Below the pieces are notes generated by a model. It saw only the letters and a program-made list of their open reading frames with translations. It ran no database searches and was not told where the DNA came from. Of a stretch of DNA of 64,000 bases, positions 20,261-32,090 are shown in pieces. How positions within the stretch are numbered: position 1 is the stretch's first letter; every line of letters starts with the position of its first letter. The DNA is taken from NCBI GenBank assembly GCA_029339505.1, contig JAQISU010000167.1:1502501-1566500 (forward strand). Reading direction: 5' to 3'. The stretch is from Unio delphinus (lineage: Eukaryota; Mollusca; Bivalvia; Unionida; Unionidae). Position numbers and translations under genes: made by a program.

Positions 20261-23200
20261 TTTGGTTGTATATATACCGTTTAAAATTATCAGGGAGAAT
20301 GTGTAATTTGATTCACGAATGCGTGACCTAAAACGGTAATGGCCTATCTGATGATATTAATGTGAATTTACATAGCTAAGGGAATATTTTATGCTGATGT
20401 CCTTGTATGTATGCTTTAGAAGCTTTCAGGAACCAGATGGAATTACCCTAGTGCAGTTGGTCCGAGTCTCTGGAGACAAAAGAGAAGGAAGAACGGATAA
20501 AGACACAGGAAAAAGATGAAGATTTATACAGATGAGTAAGAACTCAGGACAGGAGGAACATTTGACTCACTAATTCAAAGGATGAAAGGATACTTGGTCG
20601 AGTGATATGGTTTTAGTTGAAATTTATTTGAGAGATGACTGTTTTTGAATTATTGTTATTTGAATTTCACAGTTTGTGTATTCATTAATCTAACTGTCGG
20701 CAACGCTGACTGGGGGCTTGGAGCTTTGCATATATCTATCACTACTTCAATTTCTGACAAAAACTAGCCAGGGTGGATCTTCTGGATTAATTTTAAAACA
20801 TTGGGAGCACCCCACCCCCAAACTGAATAAGGCCAACCTTCACAGATATTTAGATCATATCATTATGATACATCAAGACTATTCGCACATTAGATCATTT
20901 AAGACTATTGGCACACCAGCAATCTGTTCTGAACACCACTGGAACTCAATCGGAATATTCTATACTCTTGGACTTGTTGTCAAACTTTTATGATTATTTG
21001 GGATTTCTTTCACAAAACAGAAATTTATATTTAAATTTTAACTGTATTCTCGGGAAATAAATTATTCCTTCAATTTTACAAAACTTGCTGTTTCCGCTCT
21101 TTTCTGTTATTTAGTTTAAGACCATTGAGTCAGGACAATATAGACAATGCCAGAAATGCGTGCTTGGTATACTGCAGTGGTAGAGACGCCAAACTGTCCA
21201 TATGTGTCTTTTATCCACGTTTTAACCCAGTCTTACCGCCCACTAACCAAATAACCATGACCTAAACTTATAAAACATGCAATCCTCATCCTTCTCTACT
21301 TTTATAAATACAAAATAATACTATCAACACAATGGTATAGGCAAAATACCGGGGATTAATTCGAACAATAACTCAGATCCTAATAAAGATTACATTTCAG
21401 GTGGTCCTTAGCCTAGGTCAGACGGCCCCGTTACACAGAGGGACAAAGATTAGTTCAAATAAGTAACTTAGCCATAGGATCAGAGAATCAGATCCCAAAA
21501 TTATATAAGAATATAAAATGGTCCAAAGCCCATACCATCAGGCCCCGCTAGACAAGGGAACAAAGACCGGTACGTTACACATAACTTAAATATATAAAAC
21601 CACCAATTCTATTCCAAGGCCAAAATGGATATAATGTGCTACACAGTCGTAGAACACAAGGGCAAGCCGTACAATGCGGTTAATATTCCTCCCCCCCCCC
21701 CCACCAAACAAAAAACTGTCACACAAAGTAAGCATTGGCACCGGTTGATTTTTTAAGACATATATATCGGCCGGCCCATATAAACGTTTTAGTATAGTGT
21801 GTGTGTGTGTGTGTGTGTGTCTGTGTGTGTGTGTGTCTGTGTGTGTGTGTGTGTGTGTGTGTAAAGGGGCAAATTTCTGGCGATCCAGAGAACCAATAAT
21901 TAGATTTCTAAAGAATGGAGGCAAATCAATCGTCAAACGGCCATTTTTTTAATGTCATTTCCAGGGGAGAATGCTATCCTTAATTAAAAAAAATTGTTTA
22001 GACAGCAACTAGACGGACGCTTAGTGGCACAGTAAATGTTATTTTCATGGTAAAGCTGTCACAATTTAAAATCGCAGAAACTCTGTAACTATCAAACTAC
22101 GAGGTCAAGTTTATCCCGATTTTGACGCCGCTGAGGAAGGGGCCAATTGGTTACTGAATGGTTGCGCTAGTTAAGAAACATGTTTCCCACACAAAATTTC
22201 CTAGGAATTAAAATCGCCTCATCGAAAATTTTAATCAAAGGTTTTCTGCAAGAGAAACCAAAAGAGGTTCTGAGGAATTTGAAAGAAATCCCTTCCTAAA
22301 ATCAGTTGTCCAAGGAACCAGACGGATTTTGGATGGACGTGAAGCAAAATGATCAAATAGCCCCTGAGAAATGCAATACTGAGAGTGTAATCTGAGACGT
22401 GAAATCCTGAGAGTGGAATCCTGAAACGTACTAATCTGTGACGTCATCCTGCGACATAGAAATTCTGAGTGTCCGGATTGTTGAGGGTGCAATCAGGAGA
22501 TCCATGCGTCTGAATAGTTTCAGTGGAAGTCGAGCGAACTGAAGAACAGGTTATGCAATCATGCAAGAAGTTGACTTCAATCGTTCACTCGATTCGATGA
22601 TGATCTAAATCTATCAGTAAACAGATCAGCTATTTTATTTGAATCCATTTGTGCTTTGCTTTGTCACTCGAGAAAGTTTTTTTTTCAAAGCTGAAATATT
22701 CCAAATGTAATGACTTCGCATAGTTGTTTTATGTAACTGATTAAATTGTTTCTTTACCTGCACGGGGGCTCGTGATTGTTTGTTCTATATATCTGCAAGA
22801 TTTATATATATTTCATCTATAGGTTTCTATATAATTCACAAGTACAGAGACCTCTTTACTAAATTCAGTGCAAGACCAAGACGACATCTTTCAACAAGTG
22901 AGAGAATATTAAAACTGTTAAACTCATTATCGATTGAAGCGTTGCGTTGGCAACGTGATCGCCCAAGCTACAAGAACTACACTACTACTGATTTGGGATG
23001 ATGTTCGAAGAAAATGAGAATCAGGCCCCTAAGAAGACAGAGCCATGGAGGAAGACCACCGGCACAACAGCGGGAGAGTACTATACAGACTCAACCTTTG
23101 CCGAGCACCCCTTCTGAGGAACACCGGCCACAATAATTGCGCCTCGAAAAGCTACACCACTACTTGCAGCTTTAAATCCTAAAGCTAGGACACAACGTCT

Positions 23201-23411
23201 AATGCCACCGAGTTCATCCCAACATGGGTCAAGGCAAGTCGATGAGTAGTAGGTAGTGCGCCGTGCTTACGATAATTTCATCCTCGAACATCGTGTTAAG
23301 CACGTATTCGGGGTACATACTTGCATGGCTGAATGGTCTATATATTTCCATAATTCAAGATCAATCAGTCAACTAGTTTAATCATCATTGTCGAACCTGT
23401 GTAAAGGTAGA
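20261..23411. other. Mostly non-coding stretch with a (GT)n microsatellite
   Basis: Contains a (GT)n run at 21797-21862 with a C-run near 21688-21702, plus scraps of open frame at 20718-20993 and 22780-23001 that I cannot assign. Sequence at 23000-23250 is unusually GC-rich and protein-like (for example GTTAGEYYTDSTFAEHPF in one frame) but interrupted. No RNA gene seen. Confidence 0.5.
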
Positions 23412-23612
23412 ATGGCTAGACAACAGTGCAAAGATGAAAACCTCACCACAGTTAGAAGTGTTTTGGACAGAGTGCAACACCTCCTGGACGAGGATGAAGA
23501 ATTCAAGATTGATCCATACATCATGTACATAAAGATGAGCTCCTTAAATTCACCTAAAGGGTTCATCAAAGAAGTAATAGTCGATGAGGTCGCGAAGATC
23601 AAGGCAGCGTGA
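23412..23612 (+). CDS. Unidentified 66-residue ORF with coding-like composition
   Basis: ATG to TGA. The frame (starting MARQQCKDENLTTVRSVLDR) has balanced composition, heptad-like Leu/Val spacing early on, an acidic centre (DEDEEF), then DPYIMYIKMSSLNS and a helical basic end. It stands out from the AT-rich neighbours. It could be a small mobile-element gene, an exon of an undetected gene or part of a second virus-like remnant together with the 23.0-23.25 kb scraps. No family recognised. Confidence 0.35.
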   Translation: MARQQCKDENLTTVRSVLDRVQHLLDEDEEFKIDPYIMYIKMSSLNSPKGFIKEVIVDEVAKIKAA

Positions 23613-24545
23613 GCGGAGGAGAAGGAGAGGAGCACCTAAAGAGGGATTTTATTATTTTCTAACAGTCTCCGTCAGACGATTTACAGGGTAATCCAGACGG
23701 TTTACGGGGTAATCAGTGGTAAAAGAAATGAGTTTGATGTTGAAAAAAAAAAGCAATAACATAAAGGGAAAATATAGCGAGTGACAAAACTACCTCAGAT
23801 TACTCCCGTCACTCGTTCTGACGCAGAACACATGTCATACTATAATGTGATATGATTTTTTTTCCCCTTAAGGATATTGCTTTCCCAAAAATTTAATTAA
23901 CTTACGATTTACAGAAAATAAACTAGGTCAGCTCAACAGGAAAAAAATCAGATCCCACCACTCTCTTAAGAAAATTAAATTTGTCAGTACCTTTTAGCTG
24001 ATGAATTTGGTATCTTTATGTTAGTTGTTGCACAAATTATAAAAGGCAAGGAAACTCTGAGTGGGGTGCCAACACCAGTACAAGTTTTTTAAAAATTTTA
24101 TACAGAGGGTCATTAATCATATAACAGCCAACAAACGTTTAGTGGACGAGAGAAACTAAGTCAAATTCAAACTGTAGATAACGGTTGTCCTTGAAGGACG
24201 AATCGCAGTCGTTTAAAGAAATACACATGCTAATAATGTTTTGCCATTATATTATTTTGTAACGATAAATGAAAATACAGTGAATATCAAATAATTTGCA
24301 ACAAGAGTACTCGGGAATTTCCGTACATTCATTATTGACGGAAACTACCGTAATACAACTATAGTGAAAAACCAGTGGTAAGTAAGACAAGAAAGAAAAA
24401 AAAAAACGGTAAACCAGCGTACTGTATAAACATATAACCATCACTTTATATATGACGTTCATAAACAGACAACTACATAATCAAGAAATGTGATAGATCA
24501 AATATTCTTCGTTTATTGACCAATCAATGTCTAAAGCTACATTCG
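23613..24545. other. Non-coding stretch upstream of XRCC1
   Basis: AT-rich, no gene or repeat recognised. Minus-strand open frame 24247-24462 is Tyr/Ser/Val-rich translated intergenic sequence. Confidence 0.5.
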
Positions 24546-24549
24546 TTAC

Positions 24550-24668
24550 GGCAGGTCCGCGAAAATCATATCCACTTCCGTCTTGTACCTATTATCCAAT
24601 GGTTACGCAAACAAATGTAATTTCTGATTTTACAGATTTTTGTATTATGTCTGAATTGAGAGAAAACG
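24550..24668 (+). promoter_or_regulatory. Likely XRCC1 promoter and 5' UTR
   Basis: Immediately before the XRCC1 start codon there is TCCGCGAAAATC (24556-24567, E2F-like), ACTTCCG (24574-24580, an ETS-family site on the minus strand) and CCAAT (24596-24600). No TATA box is present. ETS plus CCAAT without TATA is the usual layout of housekeeping repair-gene promoters. The transcription start is not visible, and an upstream non-coding exon cannot be excluded. Confidence 0.45.
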
Positions 24669-24719
24669 ATGCCTGAGATAAAAATTCAGCATGTTATATC
24701 TTGCAGCAGTGAAGACAAG
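24669..24719 (+). CDS. XRCC1: XRCC1 exon 1 (residues 1-17)
   Basis: Encodes MPEIKIQHVISCSSEDK and is followed by GT at 24720. This matches the highly conserved start of the XRCC1 N-terminal domain (MPEI...HV-SCSS-D), and the exon ends at the same codon position as in vertebrates. XRCC1 is the scaffold of single-strand-break and base-excision repair in the nucleus: its N-terminal domain holds DNA polymerase beta, the central BRCT binds PARP-made ADP-ribose chains, and the C-terminal BRCT binds DNA ligase III. The ATG is fixed by this match, with an in-frame TGA shortly upstream. Splice phase 0 joins to 33528. Cys12 is conserved. Confidence 0.93.
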
Positions 24720-26990
24720 GTAGTCTAAAACAACAACTTTACATCTGAGTATACACTCCCATTTTTCGAGACTATGAGGATCAGGTTTAATACTGAAGAG
24801 ACCTCGAAATTGAGACACTTTACATGGCTGTAGTATATATACCCACTGTAGAGAAGACCATCCGCACATCGACCAGTGAATACATAAGACTGTATAATTC
24901 GCATAGCCTCACGTTTGTGCCCCGCTACAGATTTATAAAAACGAACATCAAGTCTTGCAAGTTGCATCTAAGGTCTCACTGGCAAATTTTCGTCCGACAT
25001 TGACCTATTGCAGAAAAATGATAATAATATTACATTAAATATACAAATAAAAAAAAATAACTAATGATTTTTGTTGAAAGGATGCTTGTAAGATTCTGAC
25101 AGATTAAAAGTTAATTCCTTGTCCAACTAGTGGTGTTTATACTGAACCAACACTGCCACCAACCCTCTTTTTACCTGAAAGACTTATTTTGAATATTTTC
25201 CAGTGACAAAACAGCTTAAAAAAATCAGTATGTACCTTATGCATGAATACAGTTCACTAGTACTGTAACAAATTAGCATACTTTTCATCACCCCTCAACC
25301 ATCTAGATTTTTAGATATTTACCTCTGTAGCAGACACACATAAATCTGTAAGCCAGTCAGACCTAAACCTGATCCCAGATAACAGCGTGTTCCGATGTTG
25401 TTTAACATCGCAACGTTAAGTCCAATTTTCAGGAATATCTTACACACTTGCCAGCCCAAATTGGCGCTTTCTACGATTAAAATTGTTTTTGTCAGACTTA
25501 CACTGTCTTTTTCCTACTAAATTCAAATTTCAACACAAGCAGATGGACATGTTTTCATGTTCGTTGACTTTCCTGGAATGGGATGGAAGCTGGGAATACC
25601 AAAACTGGTGAAAAGGATGATAAGAATCTTGAATGAAATGAAGCCATTGAAACACTTCCCTTATTATTAAAATATTTTTATTTATTTCATTAAAGAATTT
25701 TACTTTAATTTAACCCAATTTTGGCATTGCAGCAAACTGAAATGTAGGCCAAAGAAACTTGAAAACGAGAACATTTCTTTTGCAAATATTTGAATTTTTT
25801 TTAAGGAAAAAGACAGTAATTAAAGCCTGGATAAAGTGTGACTTTAATTGTAGAGAAGCATCGTTATTGGTTGTCAGTTGTGTAAAATATTCCAGAAAAT
25901 TTTACTTTTCATTACAATGTTAGTCAACATCAAAACACGCTACACAGTGCCATTACTTTGGCAGTAAGACCAAAACTCCCAAAACAAATATCAATATCGA
26001 GGTTTTAATCAGTGATATAAACAATGCACAAAATGTAGTCATTTCTTTCATTGATTTATAATTTCTAACCAGATTATTCTAACACTGTCAAATTATTTGG
26101 TGTTTCAATGCAAGCGGAAGCTCCTGATATAAACAAGGAAACAGACTGCTCACTTAGTCTTACAATGTAACACACTTTCATAGGTCTAGCTAGGATTTTT
26201 TGAAAAATTAGAATTCCAACAGCAAAAGTTGCAGTCCCCTCCCAGAATGATATTAATCATACCTGAAGCAGCTAAATTTACAGATGAGAAGAACCAGTGG
26301 ATTCCACTGAATTTAATGTTCTTAATTTTTTACACCACTGACATATAGCTCTTGTTTGTCCGTTAGAGTGAAATGGAATTATGTAAGGCCAAGAATAGTT
26401 CTTATTCAATGTATCAAGCTTGGCATCACACTTGCTTACATATGGTTACTGTTCTATGCGAACTATCAGTTCTAGCAACTTCAGTACTCTTCTGAATCTC
26501 ATTACAATCTTTGTCAATTTTCTGTTTTAACGCCAAATACTTATCCACATTTGCAATTGCATTTTGTTGAAGTCTCAGTGTATCTTGATTTCGAGGTCAC
26601 ATTTACTACTTATTTGGCTACTCTTGGAAACGATGTCAGTAATTAAGCAAAAGTTGTTCCTTTGATGTACTCTTATAATGACCACATGGACATCACTGGG
26701 CCTTTCTGCCCCTGAACAAAGTCACAGTAAATATCAGCACATTTTTCCACCACTTGTGTCACAGAATTAGGCGAAAATTTAATTTATTTTCTAATTGATT
26801 TACAAACTAATCTCACCATTTTCTTTGTTTCGTCGTACATGCGTTACCTGGGGTGAATAAGTGGTCTTCACCAAGGTAAGCAGCGTGTAACGATTTGCAT
26901 GTGCCTGATTTTGAAATACATGAAATCCGGAACATTAGTTTCACATTGTGCACGGTAATCTTGCCGTGATTTCTGCTCACCTATTTGAGG

Positions 26991-27090
26991 GTATATAAGG
27001 CAGAATATTTATGATCAATATTACGGGACCTAAAGTATCTAATCACAGGATAGATAGCTCGTCTTTCAATCTCCAGCCAAAGGGGTGAGT
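26991..27090 (+). promoter_or_regulatory. Candidate TATA promoter and first exon of a nested unit
   Basis: GGTATATAAGGC gives a strong TATA box at 26991-27000. About 30 bases downstream the sequence could start a leader that ends AGGG|GTGAGT at 27084/27085, a near-consensus 5' splice site. A matching 3' splice site (TTTCTTTATTGTAG, ending 27288) opens onto a degenerate tandem-repeat exon, and an AATAAA signal lies at 28289. The elements are ordered as in a small gene, but no conserved protein is encoded. Confidence 0.4.
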
Positions 27091-27288
27091 GTTAAATTTA
27101 TATTTCATTTTATTGTGAATTTTATTCAGTTTATCATTTCATATAATGATGACTTTATTGCAATGCAGATTTTAAACGTGGAATATTTGGAATTACTAGT
27201 CACTATTAGACTTTAAATGCAATAGCGTAATCTAAGGTTTAGATTATTTTTTGAGACAACTATTATTAGTCTGGTTTCTTTATTGTAG

Positions 27289-27332
27289 CTGATAACGCAT
27301 CTGATAGCGCATCTGATAATCTCTGATAGCAT

Positions 27333-27367
<35 letters not shown>

Positions 27368-27860
27368 GGTTTAACGCCATTTTTAAGCACAATATAGGCT
27401 ATACATGGCGGCCAGTATTAATGGTGGAGGAAGAACCCGGAAAACCCCAGGAAAGAACCACCGACCCACGAGAAGCTACTGGCAAGCTTTCTCACATAAC
27501 TACATTAGCCGAATCTTAGACTCGAACCCACGCAGACAGAGGTGAGATGGCAGTGATCCGGAACGGACAGTGCTTTAGACCACTCGGCCACTCGGGGCCC
27601 CGATAGCATCTCTGATAACGCATCTGATAACGTCTGATAACATCTCTGATAACGCATCTGATAACGCATCTGATAGCGCATCTGATAACATCTGATAATC
27701 TCTGATAGCATTTCTGATAACGCATCTGATAACGCATCTGATAACATCGTTGATAACGTCTTTGAGATCGTAGCTGATTTTGTAGATGATTTATTGCGGA
27801 ACATCTCTGATAGCATCTCTGATAACGTCGGCTGATAACATCTCTGAGATCGTAGCTGAA
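27289..27860 (+). repeat. Degenerate 12-bp-based tandem repeat (GATAACGCATCT), split by SINE
   Basis: Variants of GATAACGCATCT, GATAGCATCTCT and GATAACATCTCT repeat irregularly on both sides of the inserted SINE. In one frame the units would encode Ser-Asp-Asn-Ala/Ile-type acidic repeats, but frames are not maintained. It lies in the predicted second exon of the nested unit. Confidence 0.8.
27337..27601 (-). mobile_element. tRNA-derived SINE with target-site duplication
   Basis: On the minus strand it starts GGGGCCCCGAGTGGCCGAGT (A-box-like GTGGCCGAGTGGT), has a B box GGGTTCGAGTC near 27530, and ends in a long poly(A) (T-run at 27337-27364). GATAGCATCTCT flanks it on both sides (27325-27336 and 27602-27613). 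Because the host site is a tandem repeat containing that word, the duplication is supportive but not independent. It is the same family as 62317-62559. Confidence 0.88.
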
Positions 27861-28048
27861 ATTGTTGCTGATTTATTGTGCAATCGAATAGAAGTATCTG
27901 ACTGTCTGTCTGTCAAATTGTCTGTTCGTCTACATCTGTCGTGACGTGTAAATATTCGTAAATCTAGAAGTCCGAGTGTCAGAGCTGTCTAGAGTTGTAA
28001 ACATCCGGGGCGACATCTAGGGTATTGAGGAACGTTGGTTCTATTAGA

Positions 28049-28320
28049 TGTTGTATGCTGTCTGTACATATAACTGTGGTGGATCCGCGAAGGGCAAACG
28101 GCCGATAAAAGTATTGGTCAACCCTAGGTCTTCGGGGAAACTGGGCGGCGATTCAACAGGTGGTGAATCGTACGGTTATACAGGGTCGAGACACGTGTGT
28201 GTTGCAATTGTAGTACAATCGAATACATTGTTGTATTTACATGGTTATTTCAGATCACAATAGTATGTCAAGGGATTGCATGAATCTCAATAAAAGCTAG
28301 CAACTTGATTGAATACATGT
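28049..28320 (+). other. 3' part of the candidate nested unit with poly(A) signal
   Basis: A 71-codon frame (28049-28263) begins MLYAVCTYNCGGSAKGKRPI and has mixed composition richer in GC than the surroundings. AATAAA follows at 28289-28294. I recognise no family. The frame may be chance, but its position between the repeat exon and a poly(A) signal is worth noting. Confidence 0.3.
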
Positions 28321-29680
28321 ATATGTTCGTGCTAGTTGTCGCAATCCATACGTGCGATATTCTAGTTTGATGTTTCGTGTTTGTTATCGTAATTTATACT
28401 TGCGGTAATATAACTTTCGTAAAGGTTCCTTGGATCTGTGTATAGTCCAAGAGATCCCTTTATATCTGTGTTTTATTTTGTATTGATATTTCATTTATTC
28501 ATGTATTGTGAATGGTTGTGAGTGTAATTGTGGGTTGAGTGCATGAGTTATTGTGTTGATACATCATTATTTTTCATTAATAATTTATTTCATAAATTTA
28601 TATTTTCTTTCACATATTGTGTTTGTGTTGTTCATTTAATCTACCATCCTCTCGGTAACAGTTCTGTTACAACTTGCTGTCCAGCTATTGCATCATTTTA
28701 TTCTGATGTTCTCTAACAATGACAACATGTACATCAAGGGGTCTTTCAACCACTGAATTCTCTCATTGTAAATATCAGTACATCTAAATGATCCAGTGAT
28801 CAACATATTTTCCCACTCAGCAGGTTGTTGAAACAAGACTGGTAAGCCATTGCATTTACTTGCCAGCTATTGCATGTGTATGGAGGAATCCTACATTAGT
28901 GATTTTCTGTGTCCCAGATAAAAATTTTTTTAACCAACTACATGTGATTAAATGTTTCTGAGACCTCAAGCCTGATATTTGTGTTGCCTTCTTTCTGCCT
29001 TTATGTTTAGTCTAAGAACCATGTTTATGCATTTTTGCTGATTGATGTGTCCAGCCAATTTCATTTTATATATTATCAAATAAATAGCATTAGATGTTGC
29101 ACAGTTGGTATCATAATGCATCTTTAATGTTTCTTCATTATTAATGTTACTGAAATAGTATTTTCAGCATTGAAAGAACATTGCAAACATCTGGGTCTGT
29201 TATATCTAGTTGATGAACCCTGACTTTTAAAAGTTTACCTTTAACAAATGAGACTCATTTTGCCTTACTCAGCAGTTATGTTTTTCATAGTTACAGATGT
29301 ATTTATATTTCATTGTTGCCTCCTTTTATTATTTATGCTTATATCAGTGCTCAAAGAAAATTGCTTTGGTCACATGCCCCGGGCTGGTGACTTCAATAGA
29401 CACACAAGCCCAGACTTCAATTTCCACATGCTCAAAATTTCCCCCTTGTTTAATATTGTCGTACAGTGTTGCATTAGCTACAGTTTGAATATAAATTCAA
29501 CAGAGTTTAAAGTGATTTGAATGTAAAGCAAGTGTCATTAGTGTTCATCATTTTGCCTTCATGCATCACAATGTAAAAATCTGTCAACCAAGAGTTCTGA
29601 TAGCTAATTGCTTCTGAAATTGGCTTCAAAAGTGAATTACACTTGAACACTATTCCAACAACTGAAATGATCATGCATTG

Positions 29681-29686
<6 letters not shown>

Positions 29687-29750
<64 letters not shown>
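29687..29750. repeat. (TA)n microsatellite
   Basis: About 64 bases of pure AT alternation in intron 1. Confidence 0.95.
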
Positions 29751-29752
<2 letters not shown>

Positions 29753-32090
29753 GGTAATCTGACTTAATGGAAAACATTATTACATATGGCTTAAACATTC
29801 TCTTTCAAGGCAGTTGTAAGTTTTGTTCTTGTACATGCATCCATAATCTCTTTGATATGTCTATAATGGGTTGTTCCATTGCCTGACCTTATGAATGCAA
29901 ATCAGTATACACTTACAAAGCAGTGTAGGTAATAGTAAACTATCCCTTAGATAATCAAATTTTTCGTTTAGTTCTCACTCTATCAAACCCTTCTTGATGA
30001 CATTATAAACTTTCTTACCAGTATATGTACTAACAAGTACAAGACTTCTGTCCTATACCAACCATTGTCATACACTTAACCTCAGTTACAGCTTTATTAC
30101 TCTTGTTCCTTTCTTGATTGTTCCTTTCTTGATACTTTCTTATTCTTGGAAACAATATTTATCGGCAATAGAAAGTACAGAAAAAGTATCACACCAAGAG
30201 AGAGAGAGACGACTGAGAACAAGTTTTAATTTATTTCAAGCTTCTTTGTGTAAACAGTAACCATTAATTAGATAATCTATTATGAGATATGAAAGAAAAT
30301 ACAATATTCTAAATGAAGTAATTTTTTGAAACAATATGAAACTCAGCATTTTATAAAGCTGCTGAAGGCAGTTTATATGAAAACCATTGAAAATGTGCAT
30401 ACCGCTCCTCACTCAACTTGTAATGTGAAATATGTGTTACAGTTGTATCTTTTACTGGCAGTGTAATCATTATAAATATGATATAACCATACTATTTAAA
30501 TGTTAAAAGTATTTATCAAACATAGCGATGACAGTGAACATTTTCACAAAATCCTAATTAAGTGCAAACTAAATTTGTATTTCCAGCTTTAGGTTGCAGT
30601 TGGTAGTCAATTAAAAGTAGCCCTGCTTTTTATTACAATATTAATTACCACTGTTGTTTAATTCGATTCAGCTGAAAGAAACTGCTTTAATTAGATCCTT
30701 GTTACATTCAAATCCATCCATTGTTACAAATTATTGAAACTATGAATAGATACCTTCCAGTAACATAATAGCTTATGATTCCTTAGCGTTCAACTGTATC
30801 AAAAGGTTATCATGAGGGGAATGACTTCTGGACTGGAGTCATGTGATCAGCATAACCATTATGCTACAGAAAGGTATCTGTTTTTAGTTTCCTTGCCTGC
30901 AGATGGCTGTAGCAAGTAACAATCTTCATTTTAGAATTATTAGAAATAAAATAGTCTCATACACAACAATGCATATATCTATTTTCCAGTTTAAACATTA
31001 TCATATTTTTAACATCTTTGACTTCTGAGTCAGTGCCAGAAATCCAAACAGATCATGTGATGAACTCACTCATTGGTTAATTGAATTTGCTTGTAATTGC
31101 ATGAAGGCCTAGCTTAATATGCCATGGATTGATGTGGAATACAAGAAATTGTATTGATAGCTCTTGGTTAGCTCCTACCGCTGAAAGCCATGTAAATGTT
31201 CATTTACACATTGAATGATTTTGTACACTTTTATGAGTAGCAAACTAAATTCAGCTGTTTACACAAATAAATGTTTCAACTTTACATGAGGTGTTTATGA
31301 ACATGTATGCACCAGTGGTCTGACCAGAAAAGTGTGAAGATGAAGAAAAAATACTAGACAGATCTTTTTGTTTATTACATCTTATTGGACTGAATATTTC
31401 TATGTTTGCTTTAGGTAATTGCAACAAGTTGCTTTTTAGTAATGATGATGTTTATTTTTTAATGAAATTGTTTTGCCATATTCTCTTCACTTCATGAAAA
31501 ATTGCTGTTGAAGTCAAATGATTTCTGAATAGGTCATCATAATGAGCTGTAACCCATTCAGAAACTTCAAGCTTTGCTAATCTCTCACCTAAAAGGAATC
31601 ACTTAAATGAATACAGTGAAGGGTTGTCCAAAGTAAAAAAAAATTCCATTCAGAAATAGACTTTGGTCAGTGTTTCCGTTTAAGAGATAGCCATGGCAAA
31701 AGGTGTTAGATCTATCACAAAGATACCTATTACATGTACTTACCTGCTGGACACTTGGGGAACCAAGGCTCACAAGTATGCAGGAGCAACACCATGTTAA
31801 AATGTATGACCGTTCTATTTCTATTTCATCTTGCTGAAGTCTTTCACAATTTTATATTTTAGCAAATGATAGCTTTAGCTTGTATTTTTTAAATTTCATC
31901 TTTTTTGCTCAACAGTAATTAATATCGAAGTATCATTAATAAATGTTATTATACTGACATGAATATTAGTGACAGTATGAATAATACATATAATAATCAT
32001 TTACAGGCACTCTATTCCTTTATGTATTATTATATCAAATTTGTAATGCATAGCAGACCAAATTAATTTACAGAGTAAAGAATCTGATTA

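Noticed and set aside
21586..21936. THTHTHTD-type minus-strand ORF
   Set aside because: Translated (GT)n run with no conserved flank.
27505..27816. Minus-strand ORF with LSDALSEML and YQMRYQ repeats
   Set aside because: It reads through the GATAACGCATCT tandem repeat and into the SINE, so it is not a conserved protein.
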